This document shows positions 43,901 through 57,262 of a stretch of DNA of 64,000 nt, in pieces. This stretch comes from Campylorhamphus procurvoides. Taxonomy: Eukaryota > Chordata > Aves > Passeriformes > Dendrocolaptidae. Position numbers and translations under genes: made by a program. The notes under the pieces are model-generated. The model had not been told where the DNA came from. It did not search any database and was given only the letters and a program-made list of their open reading frames with translations. Positions within the stretch are counted from its first letter, which is position 1. Every line of letters begins with the position of its first letter. The DNA lies in NCBI GenBank assembly GCA_013396655.1, contig WBMV01007730.1, positions 1 through 64,000 on the forward strand. Direction: 5' to 3'.

Positions 43901-46900
43901 GGCAATAGAGACCTGAGTTGGCCTGATTGGTTTGTACTTCTGCCAGGCCTGAAGCCAGAGCTGTGGCTGGCCAGATGTGGATACCCTAGACTGGTGTTCT
44001 CTCAGACCCTGGCCTTGTGCCCATCACCAGACACAGTGTGGAAGAGCCAAAGGGACAGTGGATTCCCTCCAACACAGCAGGTTGCTGGGTCCTTTCGCCT
44101 TTCACCCAAAGCCCCAGCTCATCTCCTGCTTCTGGAAAGCTCCAGCAAGGGTGGGGAAGGTCTCTGGGGGTGGCAGGGGGAGAGTGGGGGGGGGCTGGGA
44201 CTTTCCCCAGGAGATCACAGGAGGAACTTTGGCTGGAGGGTGGGGGGAACCGATGAGGAGTTGCTACATCATGCCCCAATGAGCCGTGAGTAACTCCTCT
44301 GGTATTTCTTCCCCGTGCAGAACAGTCATCAGAGCCAGATCCTGCCTGGGGGAATCACTACACGGGAACACCCAGCCCCATCCAAATTCCATTCCTGCTC
44401 CCAGCAGAGACCACAACATGAAGCAGAGCAATGAATGGAAGGTTCCCTGGTACCCCCTGTCCCATCCCACCTGCTGGGGTGGCATGAGCATGGCCATGGT
44501 CAGGGCTGACAGTGCTGGCTGGCAGAGTTTGTTAGGCAGCTGAACCACAAAAGCAGCCAGATGCACCAGAGCTACTGAAAGTCATGAGAGAGCAAAGTCT
44601 TACTGCACCTGCTTGTCCAAGGGGAGCGGAGGACAGACCCTCCCCTGCCTTGGTCTGAGCAACTGGCCTCCATACTCCCTCTTGTTGAGAACCAAGTAGC
44701 CATGGCTTGAGACCCATCCTGAGAGCCTGGCTGCCACAGTGCTGTGAGCTGAGATGCAGAGACGTGCTCCAAGGCTTTCCTGAAGTTCAGCCCCAACATG
44801 TCATACTTGGCACCAGTAGCTGTGCAACCCCCTGAAAAAGAAAACAAAGTTTGGCCCTAACTGACCTGCTTGGCAAGGCAAACTACCTACAGCAAGGCAG
44901 CAGCTGGCTTGGGATAGGAGCCCAGGAGTCCTGTGGACCCTCTGCCAGGCCCACCACCCTCCTGGCACAGCATCCTGGTGGCATTGCCCTCCATGGTGAG
45001 GGGTGGGTCTCCTACCCAGCGAGAAGGCTACAGCCACCAGTGTGTTGAGCTCATTGAGTTAGTAGACATGCCAGCAGCAGCCAGACTTGGCAGGAGCACT
45101 GCCATAGCCTGGGTGGACTGCAGCCTCCTTGCTCATCCATAACTGCACCAGGCCTTGGTCCTCCATGATTGTTGTCCCTGGACATGGGGCTGCCACATGT
45201 CTGCAGAAGTGCCAGCAGAGTTTGGATATGCATGGGATGCAGAGATTGAGAGCAGAGGGAGGGCTTGGTCTGAAGGGTGTGATGGAGCCAGGGCAGATCC
45301 AAGGAGTGGGGTAGGAAGAACTGTAGGGGGAAGCTGGACAAGGGATGGGTAATACATGACTGAGCAATCTGGGAACAGAGTTTGGGGTGAGTTGAACCAC
45401 TTACATAGAGGATTTGAGCAGAGGCAATGGGGGGGTGCACTGGAGTGAGGGCAGGTGAGGAGACGTATGAGAGAGAAGGCTAATAGTATGTCTGGGAAGG
45501 GGGTGATGTGAAGGTCCTCCACAGCCCAAACCGCAGTGGCTGAGATCCTCACCAAGCAGGTGGGCACCAAGTCTCCCCAGAGAGCATGCTCTAACCATTA
45601 GACTAACTTGCTTGTGATGTGCCCCTGCTGCTATGGCTGTAGTTAGGGTTGGACCCAAATACTCTTTACTGACTCAGTTCTGAGTGTGATCTTATGCCCC
45701 AGAAAACACCAGGGACACCCAAGACCTCTTGAGGAGTGTGTGTAGAGCACTGGTCCATGGCACAGGTCTGTGACACATGAGAATAGGGCACCCAACACTT
45801 TTCTTTATCCCTTGACCGGAGACCTGTCACAGGCAGTGCTCAGCCCTGATCACTGTGTGAACCGGGTCCACCAGCATTCCCAGCTCATTGCATCTATGAG
45901 GCAGATGGAGGAGGCAAGAGGAGACCTAGCTGTAACAGCACAGGACACACCAGGAAGGGATGTGAGCCTGGAAGTAGCCTGGGAGAGACACCAGGACAGA
46001 TGAGAGAAAGGGGGAAAAGCTTTTTGGACCTGGATGGAGAACACCTGGGGGGACTTTGTACTACTCCTCTCCCTCCCCCATGGCAAAGGAAGGTTTTGGA
46101 CTGGGGAGGGAGACAGCGGAGGAGCAGAGCCAGCATGAGGGCAGGACACCAGTGCAGGGGAGGTGGGAGCAGGCAGCTGGGGATTGGGGGATGAAAGCAC
46201 AGGGTCCAGGAGGAGGGGAGTGACAGAAGCACTACAGAGGCAGCCAGCACAGCCAGGTGCAGCAGGAAGGGCTGGGGGGAAGGCAGAGAAAAGAGGCCAA
46301 GTGCAAAGAGAGCAAAGGCAGTGGAGGAAAAGAGAGCATGGCCAGAGAGGCAAAGATGAAAGGGGGAGTGAGGCAGGGGAGAGATGAAAGGGCCACGGCG
46401 CGGGTGCTCCTGCCTCCTCCCCAGGCTCCCAGGGGCTCTGTAATCCCTGAGGAGCTGGCTCCTCTCATGTGGTGGCCCGCAGCTGTGTGCGGTCGGCTCA
46501 GCCCCACCGCTCCGCACTGGGACTTTCCAGGAGGGGGAGAAACCCAACACAAAACACATGACTTAACCAGTGCCTGCCAGGCTCCTGATCACACGGGGTC
46601 CGGGGGCACCCTGGTACGCGGCACACCCCAGGATGCTGCAACCCACTGGAGCCAGGGCCAGATGGGAGACATGGTTCCCTCTGCTTCAGGGAGAGGTGGC
46701 CCAGAGCAGGGTGAATGGGGTGTGAGCCCGACCGGTCAATGGGAAGGGCTATAAGGTGGTTACATGTGCGTGCAAGAGCTGGTTTTAGCTGGGGAGAGCT
46801 TGGATCAAACAGCTCCTGCAGCAGCACAGGACCAGCCCCCCAGAGACAACCCCTGAGGGCATGAAGACAGGGGGTGCAGGGGCCCTATGGGCTCGGTCCC

Positions 46901-47860
46901 TCTCTCCTGCTTCTCCTGTCAAGTGCCATATTGGCTGGGCTTGGCTCTGGGTACCAGAGATGCAGCAGGACCTGGCAGCTGAAGTTGGCACCCATCCTGG
47001 TGGGTCATCATGTCATTTGTTTTACTGCTCAAAAGCAAATGAAAAACCAGGCCACAGCAGTTACTGAAGTGGTGCCTCCAAGGCACTTGTGACATAGGAT
47101 ATATCCATTCTCCATGCCCACCTCAGGGCACTGGAGAGAGGTTCTTTCCCATAGCAGATGACTTGTCTGCTGGGCAGTCTTCTGTTCACCACTGCTGACT
47201 GCAAGAATGCTGGGCTTGGCACAGCTACTGGGCTCAGTAGGGATTCAGGCTCTCTTCTCAGCTTTGGGGCAGCAAACTGGTACCTCTGGAGAGTACCCCC
47301 TATATTTCCCTTCCTCCTTGTGTCAGTTTTTCCCATACCAAACTTCTCTTTTGTGCCTATGCAAACCTGGTGAGCTCAGTTAGAAATCACTCCGACTGAG
47401 CTTGGGCAGCACCAGAAGCTGCCTTTGCCCTCCTGCCTCAAGGCTTTTCCTCTCCCCATCCCCACTTTCAAGATGAAAGAGGCAGCTTGGCCAGAGAGTT
47501 CTGAGCCCCTAGCAAGTGTCATTCTGTATGACCTTCCCCTTCCAAAGGCTCTCATGGAGCAGGGTTGTGTCAGCTCCACAGGTATCACCCCTCCAGGAAG
47601 ATTCCATCCAACTCCCTCTTTTTGGCTACATACGAAAGCATTCTGACTTCCTTCAGACTACCCCATTCACCCTCAGCAAAGAGCTGGATGGGAAGTCTCC
47701 ATAGGACAAGATGGTCCCAGCCCTAATACACTGTCCCTGCCTGTGCCACATCTGGCTTTTGCTCTGCACCAGCTGGGGAGGGTCACACCACCCTTAGCCA
47801 CACACACATGAAAGAAGGGGCACAGGAGTGCATACCAGTCCTGAAATTGATCCTGAGAAC
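40961..47860. other. Intergenic DNA downstream of WNT10A, no gene recognised
   Basis: No family-like coding sequence. The next genes expected from vertebrate synteny (CDK5R2, FEV) are not present. An AT-rich block with A7 and A12 runs lies at 41505–41570, followed by CCTAATTTCATAACGC at 41610–41630. A G-rich stretch lies at 44160–44250, purine-rich DNA at about 46000–46390, and a SINE-like head at 45535–45612. Otherwise nothing is seen. Confidence 0.65.
45535..45612 (-). repeat. Possible ancient tRNA-derived SINE fragment (MIR/CORE-like)
   Basis: On the minus strand, AGTTAGTCTAATGGTTAGAG followed by CATGCTCT resembles the tRNA-like head (A box) of amniote MIR/CORE-type SINEs. The B box and tail are not convincing. 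It could also be a decayed tRNA pseudogene. Confidence 0.35.
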
Positions 47861-48480
47861 ATCACTCCTTACTGGCTGGGAGTGCTGACTCTGTGGCTGC
47901 AGTGGGCACTCTCTTCAGGGACCAAGCTGAAGAGGTGATGAGGGTGCTCTGGTGGGGAAGAGCCCATCACATTTGGAGAGCAGGAGGTGGCTGTCCACAG
48001 GCCCCTTTCCCTCCTGATATGAGCCAGCCCTCCCCAGAGGAATGCTCGAGCACAGCCGCAGCTGCAGGGAGGGGAGGCGCTTGCCAAGCGCCGTGGCATG
48101 AAGGCATGATAGGGCACGCTCCGCCGGACCACGAATACCTGTTCCAGGCAGTGAGAGGCACCCAAGGCATGTACGGGTGGCGCAGGAGCACACACTTCAT
48201 CAAGCCTGCTGGGAGAAGAGGCTCTTTCCAGTTCGCCCTCCCACTCTCGCTGGTGAACGGCAAGCTCCCCCTCGGCAGCCACCCGCTTCTCCATCACACT
48301 CTGCACGTAGCACACGAGTCTTGTGGGGGGGTTAATGCCCCTTTTCTTCCTGGTAAGCGGGTGCAGGGGGTCTGGCCTGGGAGTGAGCTGGGTGGTCTTG
48401 CTGAGTCCCTCCAGCCTGAGCATCACTGCTTGAATAAATTGTCAAGGGAGTGGCTGAGCCAGGATCAGAAATGAGATGTG
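47861..48480. other. Region with long overlapping open frames on both strands, unassigned
   Basis: Plus strand 47893–48474 (193 codons) and minus strand 47869–48426 (185 codons) are open over the same DNA, with two further minus-strand frames also open. The minus-strand frame includes RLVCYVQSVMEKRVAAEGE, which looks more protein-like than neighbouring chance frames, and the local CpG content is raised. I do not recognise a family and see no clear exon structure, so this is not called as a gene. Confidence 0.25.
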
Positions 48481-51400
48481 TAGTGCAGTGAAAGAATAAA
48501 GAGAAGTACAAATAGTGGTGCCTGGTGACTTGCTCTCATTTGCTGCTTTCATAGACATGGACTGGATGCCTGTCACATGCATGGGAACATGTTCATGTGA
48601 GCCTCATCCCCACTGCTCACACACAAATATGTGATCCTATTGCTGTAGGATCCTATTGTTTGGGATAGGCTGCACCCCTCTGCCACTCCACCGATCACAC
48701 TCCCTGCACCAGACAAGGAGCATGCGTCATCCCAGGAGGCCCACAGATTCTCTGCTTGATTGTGCTCTCAGCCCAGGTACCAAAGGACATATCCCTGGGG
48801 CATCCTAAAGGTCTGCCTCCAAGTAAAGAATGAAGGAAAAAGCCAAAGTCTCCAGCTATTTGCAACAGCTGCCTAATAATAAGGATGCACTGCACCATGA
48901 CATCGCCAGTGCAAATCCTCTGCCGTGGTCATCTGGGGTAAACACCTGCTGGAGGAAGGAGTTTTGCTGAGCAAAATCTCAGAGCAAAGCTGGATTGGTA
49001 TTGGTAGCCCTGTGCTGGCCAAAGTTGCACTCCAAACCTTCTGGGAACCAAGGGCTGGGAGTTCATTCTCTGTACATTCGCGCTAGCAGGGAGTCACACT
49101 TCCAGCAGCCAGAGTGCTGAAGCACTTTTGGCTAGGTGAGCTGATAACCTTTGAGGACACTTGTCCTCAGGAGGTGGGGGCTGTGACAAGACAGATGCAA
49201 AATCGGGAGAAGACTTCTGCCATGTTTCTCCAGATGAAAGACCCAGAGTAAGCCTGAAGTGGCTGTGAAGTGGAAGGCAGCAGCACTGCTCTTGCCCCCT
49301 CAGGTCCCTCTTCCTGCACACACTGCCTGCCCTGCCTTACAAGGAGAAGCAATCTGTGCTGTCATGATGTGTCATGCTCACTGTTCATGGATGCTGAAGC
49401 CTGTGGTGGGATGGAGCATCCTAGATTGTCTTTGATGTGGCTGCTTGCTGAAACCACTTCTGCAAGGTCTCTGTGCAACAGTCCTGACTGTGGGGCAGAT
49501 ATCCCAGACATGCATGGGCTCCCCTTCAGGTGGTGTTGGTTGGGCTGAAAGAAGAGCCTGGCAGCAATGGGAAACCTGGGATGTATTGGATGATAAGCAG
49601 TCTTTCCCTGGAAACACTTTGCAGCTGATAGGTTAACCCTGAAGCCTACCTGCAAGACGAATGCTGTCTGGTATGGTACCAATGCACAAGAGGTTCAGTG
49701 GATAATGCAGCAAGAAGCGGCCAGGCTGGGAATACAACACAGAAGTCCTGTTTCTGGTGCCAACTTCATGCCATATAACACCCAAACTGAGGGGAAAAAC
49801 CTGATCCTCATGTTGTCTCTGTAGCCTGGTGCTGCTGCTGGAGGAGATGCCTTGAAAAGACATCCTCAGAGACATTTCAGGATGTGAATCTGCCACGGCA
49901 GGTGACTTCTACAGTGAAGAATAGTTCTAAATCAAGGCTGAACTGAGCAGGGGCGTGAGACACTTTTGTTACTTGACTTGGGGACTTAGAGATGGAGAGG
50001 GAATGAATGAGATTTGTCCCACCTCAGCCCATGGACACTTCAGGGGTTACTCAGGCTGTGGGCAGAGCTGCAGCTCCAAATGGTCCACATGGTTCCTGGA
50101 GCCTCCTGACTCCCTATCCTTGTTGCAGGCTTCCTGTTGCCAGAGTCAAACAGCACTTTAGGATTTGGGGATTCAACTCCATCCTTGCTCTTCTGGGGAG
50201 ACATCTTTTTCCACCAAACACTTTTTTTCTGTATGCCACTGCAAAACCCGAGGCTGGCCTGACCCCACACTCACTGCAGACCACAGCATCCCTCAGCCAG
50301 GCAGCCAGGCTCAGCAGGAGCCTGGCACTCCAGCTGCTTGGCAGAGTGGCCTTCTCTCACCAGCTGCTCCACAATGGAGGTGCAAATAAACAAACATACA
50401 CCCCAGCATCAAGCCCCAGCAACTCATTCCCTCCTAAAGATGTAATTACAGTGAGGCAGCTGGTGAGCAGTACTTGAAACCCGGCATGTAAACATGGCTT
50501 TCTCCTCCACTGTGCAAGTAAAGCAACCTCTTTCAAGGGGAACAGTAATTTCAGGAGAGGGTCCACACTTTTGTGGTGAGGGCTGTGGCCTGAGACTTTC
50601 ATCTCAGCCTTTTGATGCAGAGCAGGAATAATAGATGGCAGACAGCAACACCCCACCTTGCTGTGCTTTCTGCTCTGGGCCATTTTCCACCTCCCCATGG
50701 GTATCTGTTTCTCCTTGCCTTTCTCAGTCTCTGGGCCAGCTGCTGACTCCCTGTCCCTTGCCAGGTGAGGGCACAGGGAATCTCAAAGAGCTGGACCAGG
50801 GCTGGCTCCGGCCATCCAGGAGAAAAAAGAGCCATCTCATGCCCAGAAGGGCTGTCAGTGATAGACACAAAGGAATGGCTAGGCCACATCATCACCCTGG
50901 GTCACACAACCACCCATCTCACTCCTTTGCACCACCACTTCCAGGTTTCTGGCTCCTCCAAAGCCAATGGACCAAGCAGGAGCATTCTGATACCCTTCAA
51001 GCCCAGTCAGAGAGGTGCAGCTGCTCACAATGAGAGAGGACCAGAAGATCTGTGGTGATGACACCTCTTTCAGAGTGAGCCTGGACTATCCCATGAGGGA
51101 TGTCCCACTCTGTGCAGAAGGATGTCCCTCAGTCATGTCTCTGGCTTCATCTCTCAGCCCTATGTAGAGGGAAGCAGAGGACAGGGGCAGAGGAGGCTAC
51201 ATGGATGGAAGAGGGTTGGGAAAGATGATGAAGTGAAGGAGGATTGTCCCAACTGGGAGAGGTGAGTGCAGAAGACCCTTGCTCCCTGCCTTGTCTCCCA
51301 GCCCCTCCAGTGCTCCCCAATACACAATCCTGAGCATGGATGCCCCTGAACTTTGGGTCCCTCTGCTGAAATGCTGGCTCACCATCACTGTGCTCCTTGT

Positions 51401-54400
51401 TGCTCACCCAGCCTGGTGTCAGCAGAACCCTCCCATGCTGAGCCTGGCACAGCTGGGTCCCTCTGGGGAAGGAGGTGGCATGTGCCCTGCCAGCATGGGG
51501 AGGAGTGCCACTCTCTCCCATGGTGCCAGCATAGCATCAGTACAGGGAGAGGGAGGGGCAGGACAGCCCATACTGCCACACCCCACAGCAATGCCAAGCT
51601 GAGCACTGACAAGTCCGGTATACCATGGCACGCCAGCTGGGTACAGCTTTCCCAGGACACGCAGTGGCAATGCTTTGAGAGACACATATTTTTTGTAGGA
51701 GCGATTCCTGCTGGTCTTAACACCCAGATACCACATGCATGCTGGCACCAAGAGGATGGAGACATGGGGTGGTGGGTCCAGGCACCACAGGCTGATTCTC
51801 TGCACAATGTCTCTACACTGTTAGCTGAGGGCAAGCATACTATGGGTGGGTAAGACTATCTCAGCACACTCTGACAAGGGTGCTGACTTGTGCTGGGATT
51901 GTTACTGGAAGTATTGGACACAATGTGCTCCCTTATGCCCTAATGGCTTGATGCTCTCCAAAATCCAGAGCCAGAATGTTAAATCTACCACTCTGGACCA
52001 CTTCCAGCTCAGGTAACTGCACCTGCCAGAACCCCCTTTCCTGCAATTTGAGGGCAGGGCATCATCTTTCCCTTGATGGGGGGGTAAAAGGAATGCTGTT
52101 GCCTCCTGGAGATGTTCAGCCAATGTCCAGCATCACCCCTCGCAGATCCAGGGGAGGTGCTGGCTGCCACATTGTGAGGTGCTGCACAGAGGATATGCAT
52201 GGTCCAACTCCCCACTGACGTAACTCTTGGGAGACAGACGGGAGCTGCCAGTGGGGAATTGGCCCACATCCCTCTGAGCGCTTGGGGAGCTGTGTGGAGA
52301 GAAATAATTGTTAAATGTGGGCTGCAATAGGCTGAGCAGGGAGGGCAGGAGGCCAGAGAGGTGGTAGACACCTCACCAGGGCTGGCTTGGTTTACACAAG
52401 TTGAGCTTTGTTCAGTATCTCCCTGGGGTTTCATGGCTGGGTGGTACCATCCTATGCTGCTCTGATGACAGGGAGCCAGGTGGTTACCTTGTGGAGCCTT
52501 GTAAAACCTTCTCCATCAGCCGTGTCTTAACAGGACAAAACACTGAAGGGAGAGGGGCACGGCAGGGCTGCCTCAGGTCTATCCCAAAGGCTGGTGCGAA
52601 ACCCCTGTGAAACAATGGCCTCAAAACCCCTTAGGAGAGCAGCATGGCATGCAGGGGGATAATCCTCCTCATCTGAACCAGGGAATGATGGTCACAGCCT
52701 GGCCATGTCCTGGGCAGCCTTTACCTGGATGCCAGGTGGATGGCATCAGCAGTGGGGTGGAGGCTGTAAGCCCCTGCATCTTGGTCATGGTCCTGACTAC
52801 CAGAAAATGTATCACCTGGGGCAGGTATTTTGGTCCACATTGGCTAAAGACCCAAGGCAAAGGGCTACCAAGAGCTAACAACATCCACTGAGCCAGTCCA
52901 CACAGTCCTCTGCAGTCCCCATGGACCCCTGTGAACAGGTAAGAGATGTCCCTAGTCTGGCAGGAGACAGGCTCTCGCTGCTGTTTGGCTTCAAGCATCC
53001 AAATGCACAACCATGCCCACTAAAGCTGATGTCCAGATGGCTACTGGTGCTGGGACATGGCCCATTCTTGCTAGGGGAAGATTTTGCTCCCTGTAGTGCT
53101 CTTGGCTAAGAAGGGAAGACCCATCACTGTCTTGGACAAAAAGATCAGGTCTCTCTTGTGCCAGATCTCTTTGGCACTGGGATATAACAGACACATTAAT
53201 TATGCACTAAAGCACAACTGCTCCTCATGGGCAGTCTCAGCTCCCATGTGTGTTCCCCAGCCAAGTCTATGGAGTGTCTGTGATGCAGAGCTGCTTCACA
53301 GGCTCCCATAGCCCTTTCAACTGTCACATGTCATGGAAACAGAGCCTCCTGTCTTGCAGGTATAACCTGCCATTGTCCTCGTCCCAGCACTGTCTTGCAC
53401 ACGCTATGCTCGGCCGAGTAGCCAGGCTTTGTGTTGCTCACTGCGAACGCCCTCCAGCCCATGTGTCACCAGCAGACCTAGTTGGTGGTGGTGCCAGCTT
53501 CCTGTTTGCTGGTGCCTCAGTCAAATTAGCAAGTGTATTCAGGACTCTCATGTCCCTGCCCACACTGCCCTGCCTTTCTGACCTCCCTCTCTGAGTTGCA
53601 AATCCTAAGCACCACCCTTGCCCATCCCCAGCACATCACCTGCCATCAACCAGACACAGTGCATGTCTCTGTACGAAAACCTTGCAAAAAAAGGCAAGGA
53701 CCTGGCCGTCTCACACACTTACCCTCACCAAGCTGGTCTGGGGCTCAGGTTCACAGCAGCACATCTCCTCTCTCACCCTACATCTGTGCCCACCAGACTC
53801 TATCTGCTCCTCAGCTGTGCCCATGCAGGGGATGTCCTCGTGTAGGAGAGATGTCCCTGGGTGCTTTGCTGAGCAGAGTCCTCAGAGTACTCAAAGCCTG
53901 ACTGAGACAGGCTCTTTGCTTGGATACAGAGGAGTATTTTAGCCCCTCCATCCTTGCCTGCCCCACAAGGCTTTGCTAGCTTACATGGAGTGGAGAAGAA
54001 GCACAAGGGTCTGGCTCATCCAGTGCAATTGTCTCATGGGTTATATGCAGAGGCTGTACAGCATCTCATGGCATCCAGACACCTCTCTATGCAGCTGCTG
54101 TGGAACCCCGACCATCCCCAATTTTGCAGTCATGGCCCCTTAGCCCCTTCACTGCCTGCTGCTCATTTCTGTCTGGCCCCCAGCACTGGTCCCTGAGCAG
54201 GACAGTCTGTTCTGCAGGTCTCTTGCCTGCTGGCCCTTCCCAACACACCCAGTCTCTGGCTTTCTGGCTGGCTGCAGTGGTGAGCAGGTCTCCCCCAGCC
54301 CCACCATCCTGTGTTCTGCTGTACTGAGCGCTCCCAGTATAAGACAACCTGCCCATAGACACCACTGCAAAGCCCTTCATGAAAGTCATGGGGAAGAAAA

Positions 54401-57240
54401 TACATTCAACGCTGCCTCACACTTTCCACAGCCAAATTCCACCTGGCAAGATGGGAACCTTGGAGAGGCTCCCTACATGCTCGCTGCATCGGCCACAGCT
54501 TGGCGGCTGAGCTGGCTCCCCAGCACCTGCCTCCCCCCACTTTGCAAGCCCCAGGGCAGTGTGCAAGGAGTGACAGGTGAGTTGGCAACAACTCGGCTCC
54601 GGCACCACTCGGCACTCCTTCAAAACCAAGCCCTTTGCACGTCGTGTTTCTGCCGTGACGAACCAGCAGACATCAAGGAGAAGTAATTTGCTGGGATTCT
54701 TCTGGCCAGGTGTGTCCCAACGCCCACATGCTGCTCTCACCTGTGTGGATGGGAGACACGTGCTCTGATGTTTCCCGACACCCGGGCATTGCTGCTGGCT
54801 TGTGGTTGCTGGAAACAGTGTCTGGGGGGGGGGAAGGGGAGTTGGACCAGTTTCTCTCTGAGACCTTAGATTCAATAAGTGGGTATCGGCTCAGGGCTTA
54901 CCCTTCCTGGGACACAGGTCATGAGACACCAAAGATGCAGGGTTTTTGGAAAGATTACCAAGGCAGCTTTACTCACTATAGGGCAAAACCAGCTCAAAAG
55001 GGAGCAGTGATGTTCTGCCCTTCCCTCTGACCCACCACCCTGGGGCATCTTTTGGCTTTAGGCAAGTCTTATCCTATATCCAAGCTGTTGTTGTTTTGAA
55101 TCACTGGGTCTGCGTCCTCCTACCACTCCAATAGCTGATGACCTTCCTTGGTTGAGCCAGGAAGATCATCCATCTAGTCTACTTTCCAGGTTTCCCTGGC
55201 TTTTGCAAGTCCCTCTGAGTTTATAATTCTGAGCTGAAACCAAACTACTCTGTTCCCTCTCTGGCATCCCATACCCCATCTCATGGCAGAGCTCTACATG
55301 AGCTTGGAACAGAGCTCAGAGGAAAATTTTGAGCAGGGCTGGTGTGGCAGTTTGGTTCCACTGCATCATGGTCCCTTAGCAGGGAAATCATTCTTGGAAG
55401 CACAGTGTTGGCTGTGCCCATTACAAAGCTGAGCTGACAGGCCAGGCCTTGGGGACTGGGATGTGCCCAGCTCCCACTGGCTTAGCAGGAGCTCTGCTGG
55501 ACAGTGAGCAGGGGCAGAAGGCATGTCCCATTTCCAGCATGGAGCTGCTCAGTGCCTTGCCTCAGGTGCTTCTGCCTTGCCAGCTCAGGACTCTTCCATC
55601 CAGTTAGGGTTTTGGGTCCTTGAGCCAGAGCAAGCGCCTCTCCTGGGAGGGTTTTCCAAGGAAGGGATGCTGAGTCAAGCTCCCCAAAACATGCCTCTCC
55701 CAACAAAGCAGACAACAAGGGCGGATTGGGAATCTCTTCCAGCCAGCACTGCTGCAAGCTTCCCCATTGCCCAGGAAAGCCACGAGTGGATAGCTAGTGA
55801 AGGCATATATACTACAGCATCTGGTGAGGCTCTGGCATGCTCAGCCACAGCCTGGGCTCAGTGACAGCTGAGCTCAGCCCAAAGTGCTGACTTGGCTGAA
55901 TCCAGGCCAGGATGGCTCCTGCCCTTGCAGCAAACCTAGAGGCTGAGAGTGACCCAGACTTGGGGATCAGATGGCAAAGGCAGCATCCCACAAGACTCTT
56001 GCTCCCTGCCTGGCTCCCACCACCCTTCATGGGGCCAGCCTGGCCTGCAGAGGAGGGGTAGTGGGGTTGGGGTCTGGGAACACCCTCTCTGTGGCTTCCC
56101 TCCTAATAATGAGGGGATGATGCTATATGTGCAAGTTATTCCTAAGGGAGGAATGTCCTTTCTTCCCTTGCCATGTCGTGGCCGGCTAAGTACAGGCCTC
56201 CAGCTCAGCAGCCTCCTCATGGCTTCCTGTTGCAAAGTGTATCTTCCACATCTGTCCTGAATGCTCTACAGGTGCTGGGGTTGCCCCCTCCCTCTTCCCA
56301 GCACATCTGGGCCAGGCATCATGGAGATAGTGAGGCCAGAAATACTGGGAGAATCTGGGATGCGCTGGGAGGGGATGGTGCTTCATCTCTCACAGGGAGG
56401 AACATGGTTCTGGGGACCCTTCTGTAGGTGGAGGGGGAGCCCTGTGGCTGTCTGTCATGTGCCTTAGACCACTATAGTGGTCCTGCTTATATGGTTATAG
56501 TGCTTTTCCTGATATAGCTATAAGGGAAAGCTGCTTATACAGCTACAGGGGACCCCTTTATACTCTGACAGGGACCACTGAGCCAGGAGGCTGCCCACAC
56601 GTATGCAGACATTTCTTCACCTCCTCCTACCCTGCAATAGAGATGTAGTCCCAGTTTAACAGCCCACAGTTCCATGTGGATACTTCTCTCTGCCCTCCCC
56701 ACCTCAGGGGTACCTTTATGGCCCTGTTCTTGCCACCATGATAAATGTCGGTGAAAATAAGTCAGGGAAGACAGCTTCCAGCATCCTAGTGAGCATGGGA
56801 GCCTCAGAGGGCAGGCAGAGATCCCCAGCATGCAGGTAGCTGCAGTGGTGAGCAGAGCAGTGTGGGGCTGACCCACCTGGGCGGCAGACAGTGTGTCCTC
56901 TGGTGGAAACCAGGGTTAGAAGAGGAAGCTGAGCCATGACTAGGGACAAGGTCAGAGCACAGGGAAGGGCTGGGGTCATGCAGGCAGAAACCCTCGCTGT
57001 TCAGTAGCCCTCAGTCGTGTGCCCTGGGGATTTGCTGCAGGCCAGTCAGTCACCACCTTGCCTGCCAGCCCCCAGGGACCCGTTTGTCCCCCAAGGGGCG
57101 TCAGGCAGTTCCTTCAGCACACCGGCAGCATCGGAAGCACCAAGAACTGGTCCCCGTGGCCATGTCCTTCCGTGTCCCGGGCACACAGGGGTGGGTGAGT
57201 GCCCACGGATGTGCAGCACAGGTGTGCAGGCAGGTGCGTG
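48481..57240. other. Intergenic DNA, no gene recognised
   Basis: Anonymous sequence with short chance frames. A G10 run lies at 54824–54833. A palindrome with diverged short repeats lies at 56467–56580. A 20–60 base AT-rich pocket recurs here and there, without a clear signal. Confidence 0.65.
56467..56482. repeat. Perfect 16-bp palindrome
   Basis: GACCACTATAGTGGTC equals its own reverse complement. It is followed by related words (CTGCTTATATGGTTATAG, then CTGCTTATACAGCTACAG) and a final GGGACCACTG near 56571–56580. May be the remnant of an unidentified repeat or a dimeric factor site. Confidence 0.6.
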
Positions 57241-57246
57241 TGTATC

Positions 57247-57262
57247 CACTGCCCTCTGCTGA
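57247..57262 (-). promoter_or_regulatory. CTCF-like site, reverse orientation
   Basis: The minus strand reads TCAGCAGAGGGCAGTG, matching the CTCF core YCASYAGRKGGCRSYR except for no deviation of weight beyond its 5' flank. It lies 16 kb past WNT10A and is convergent with the plus-strand site at 15912–15927. Confidence 0.5.
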
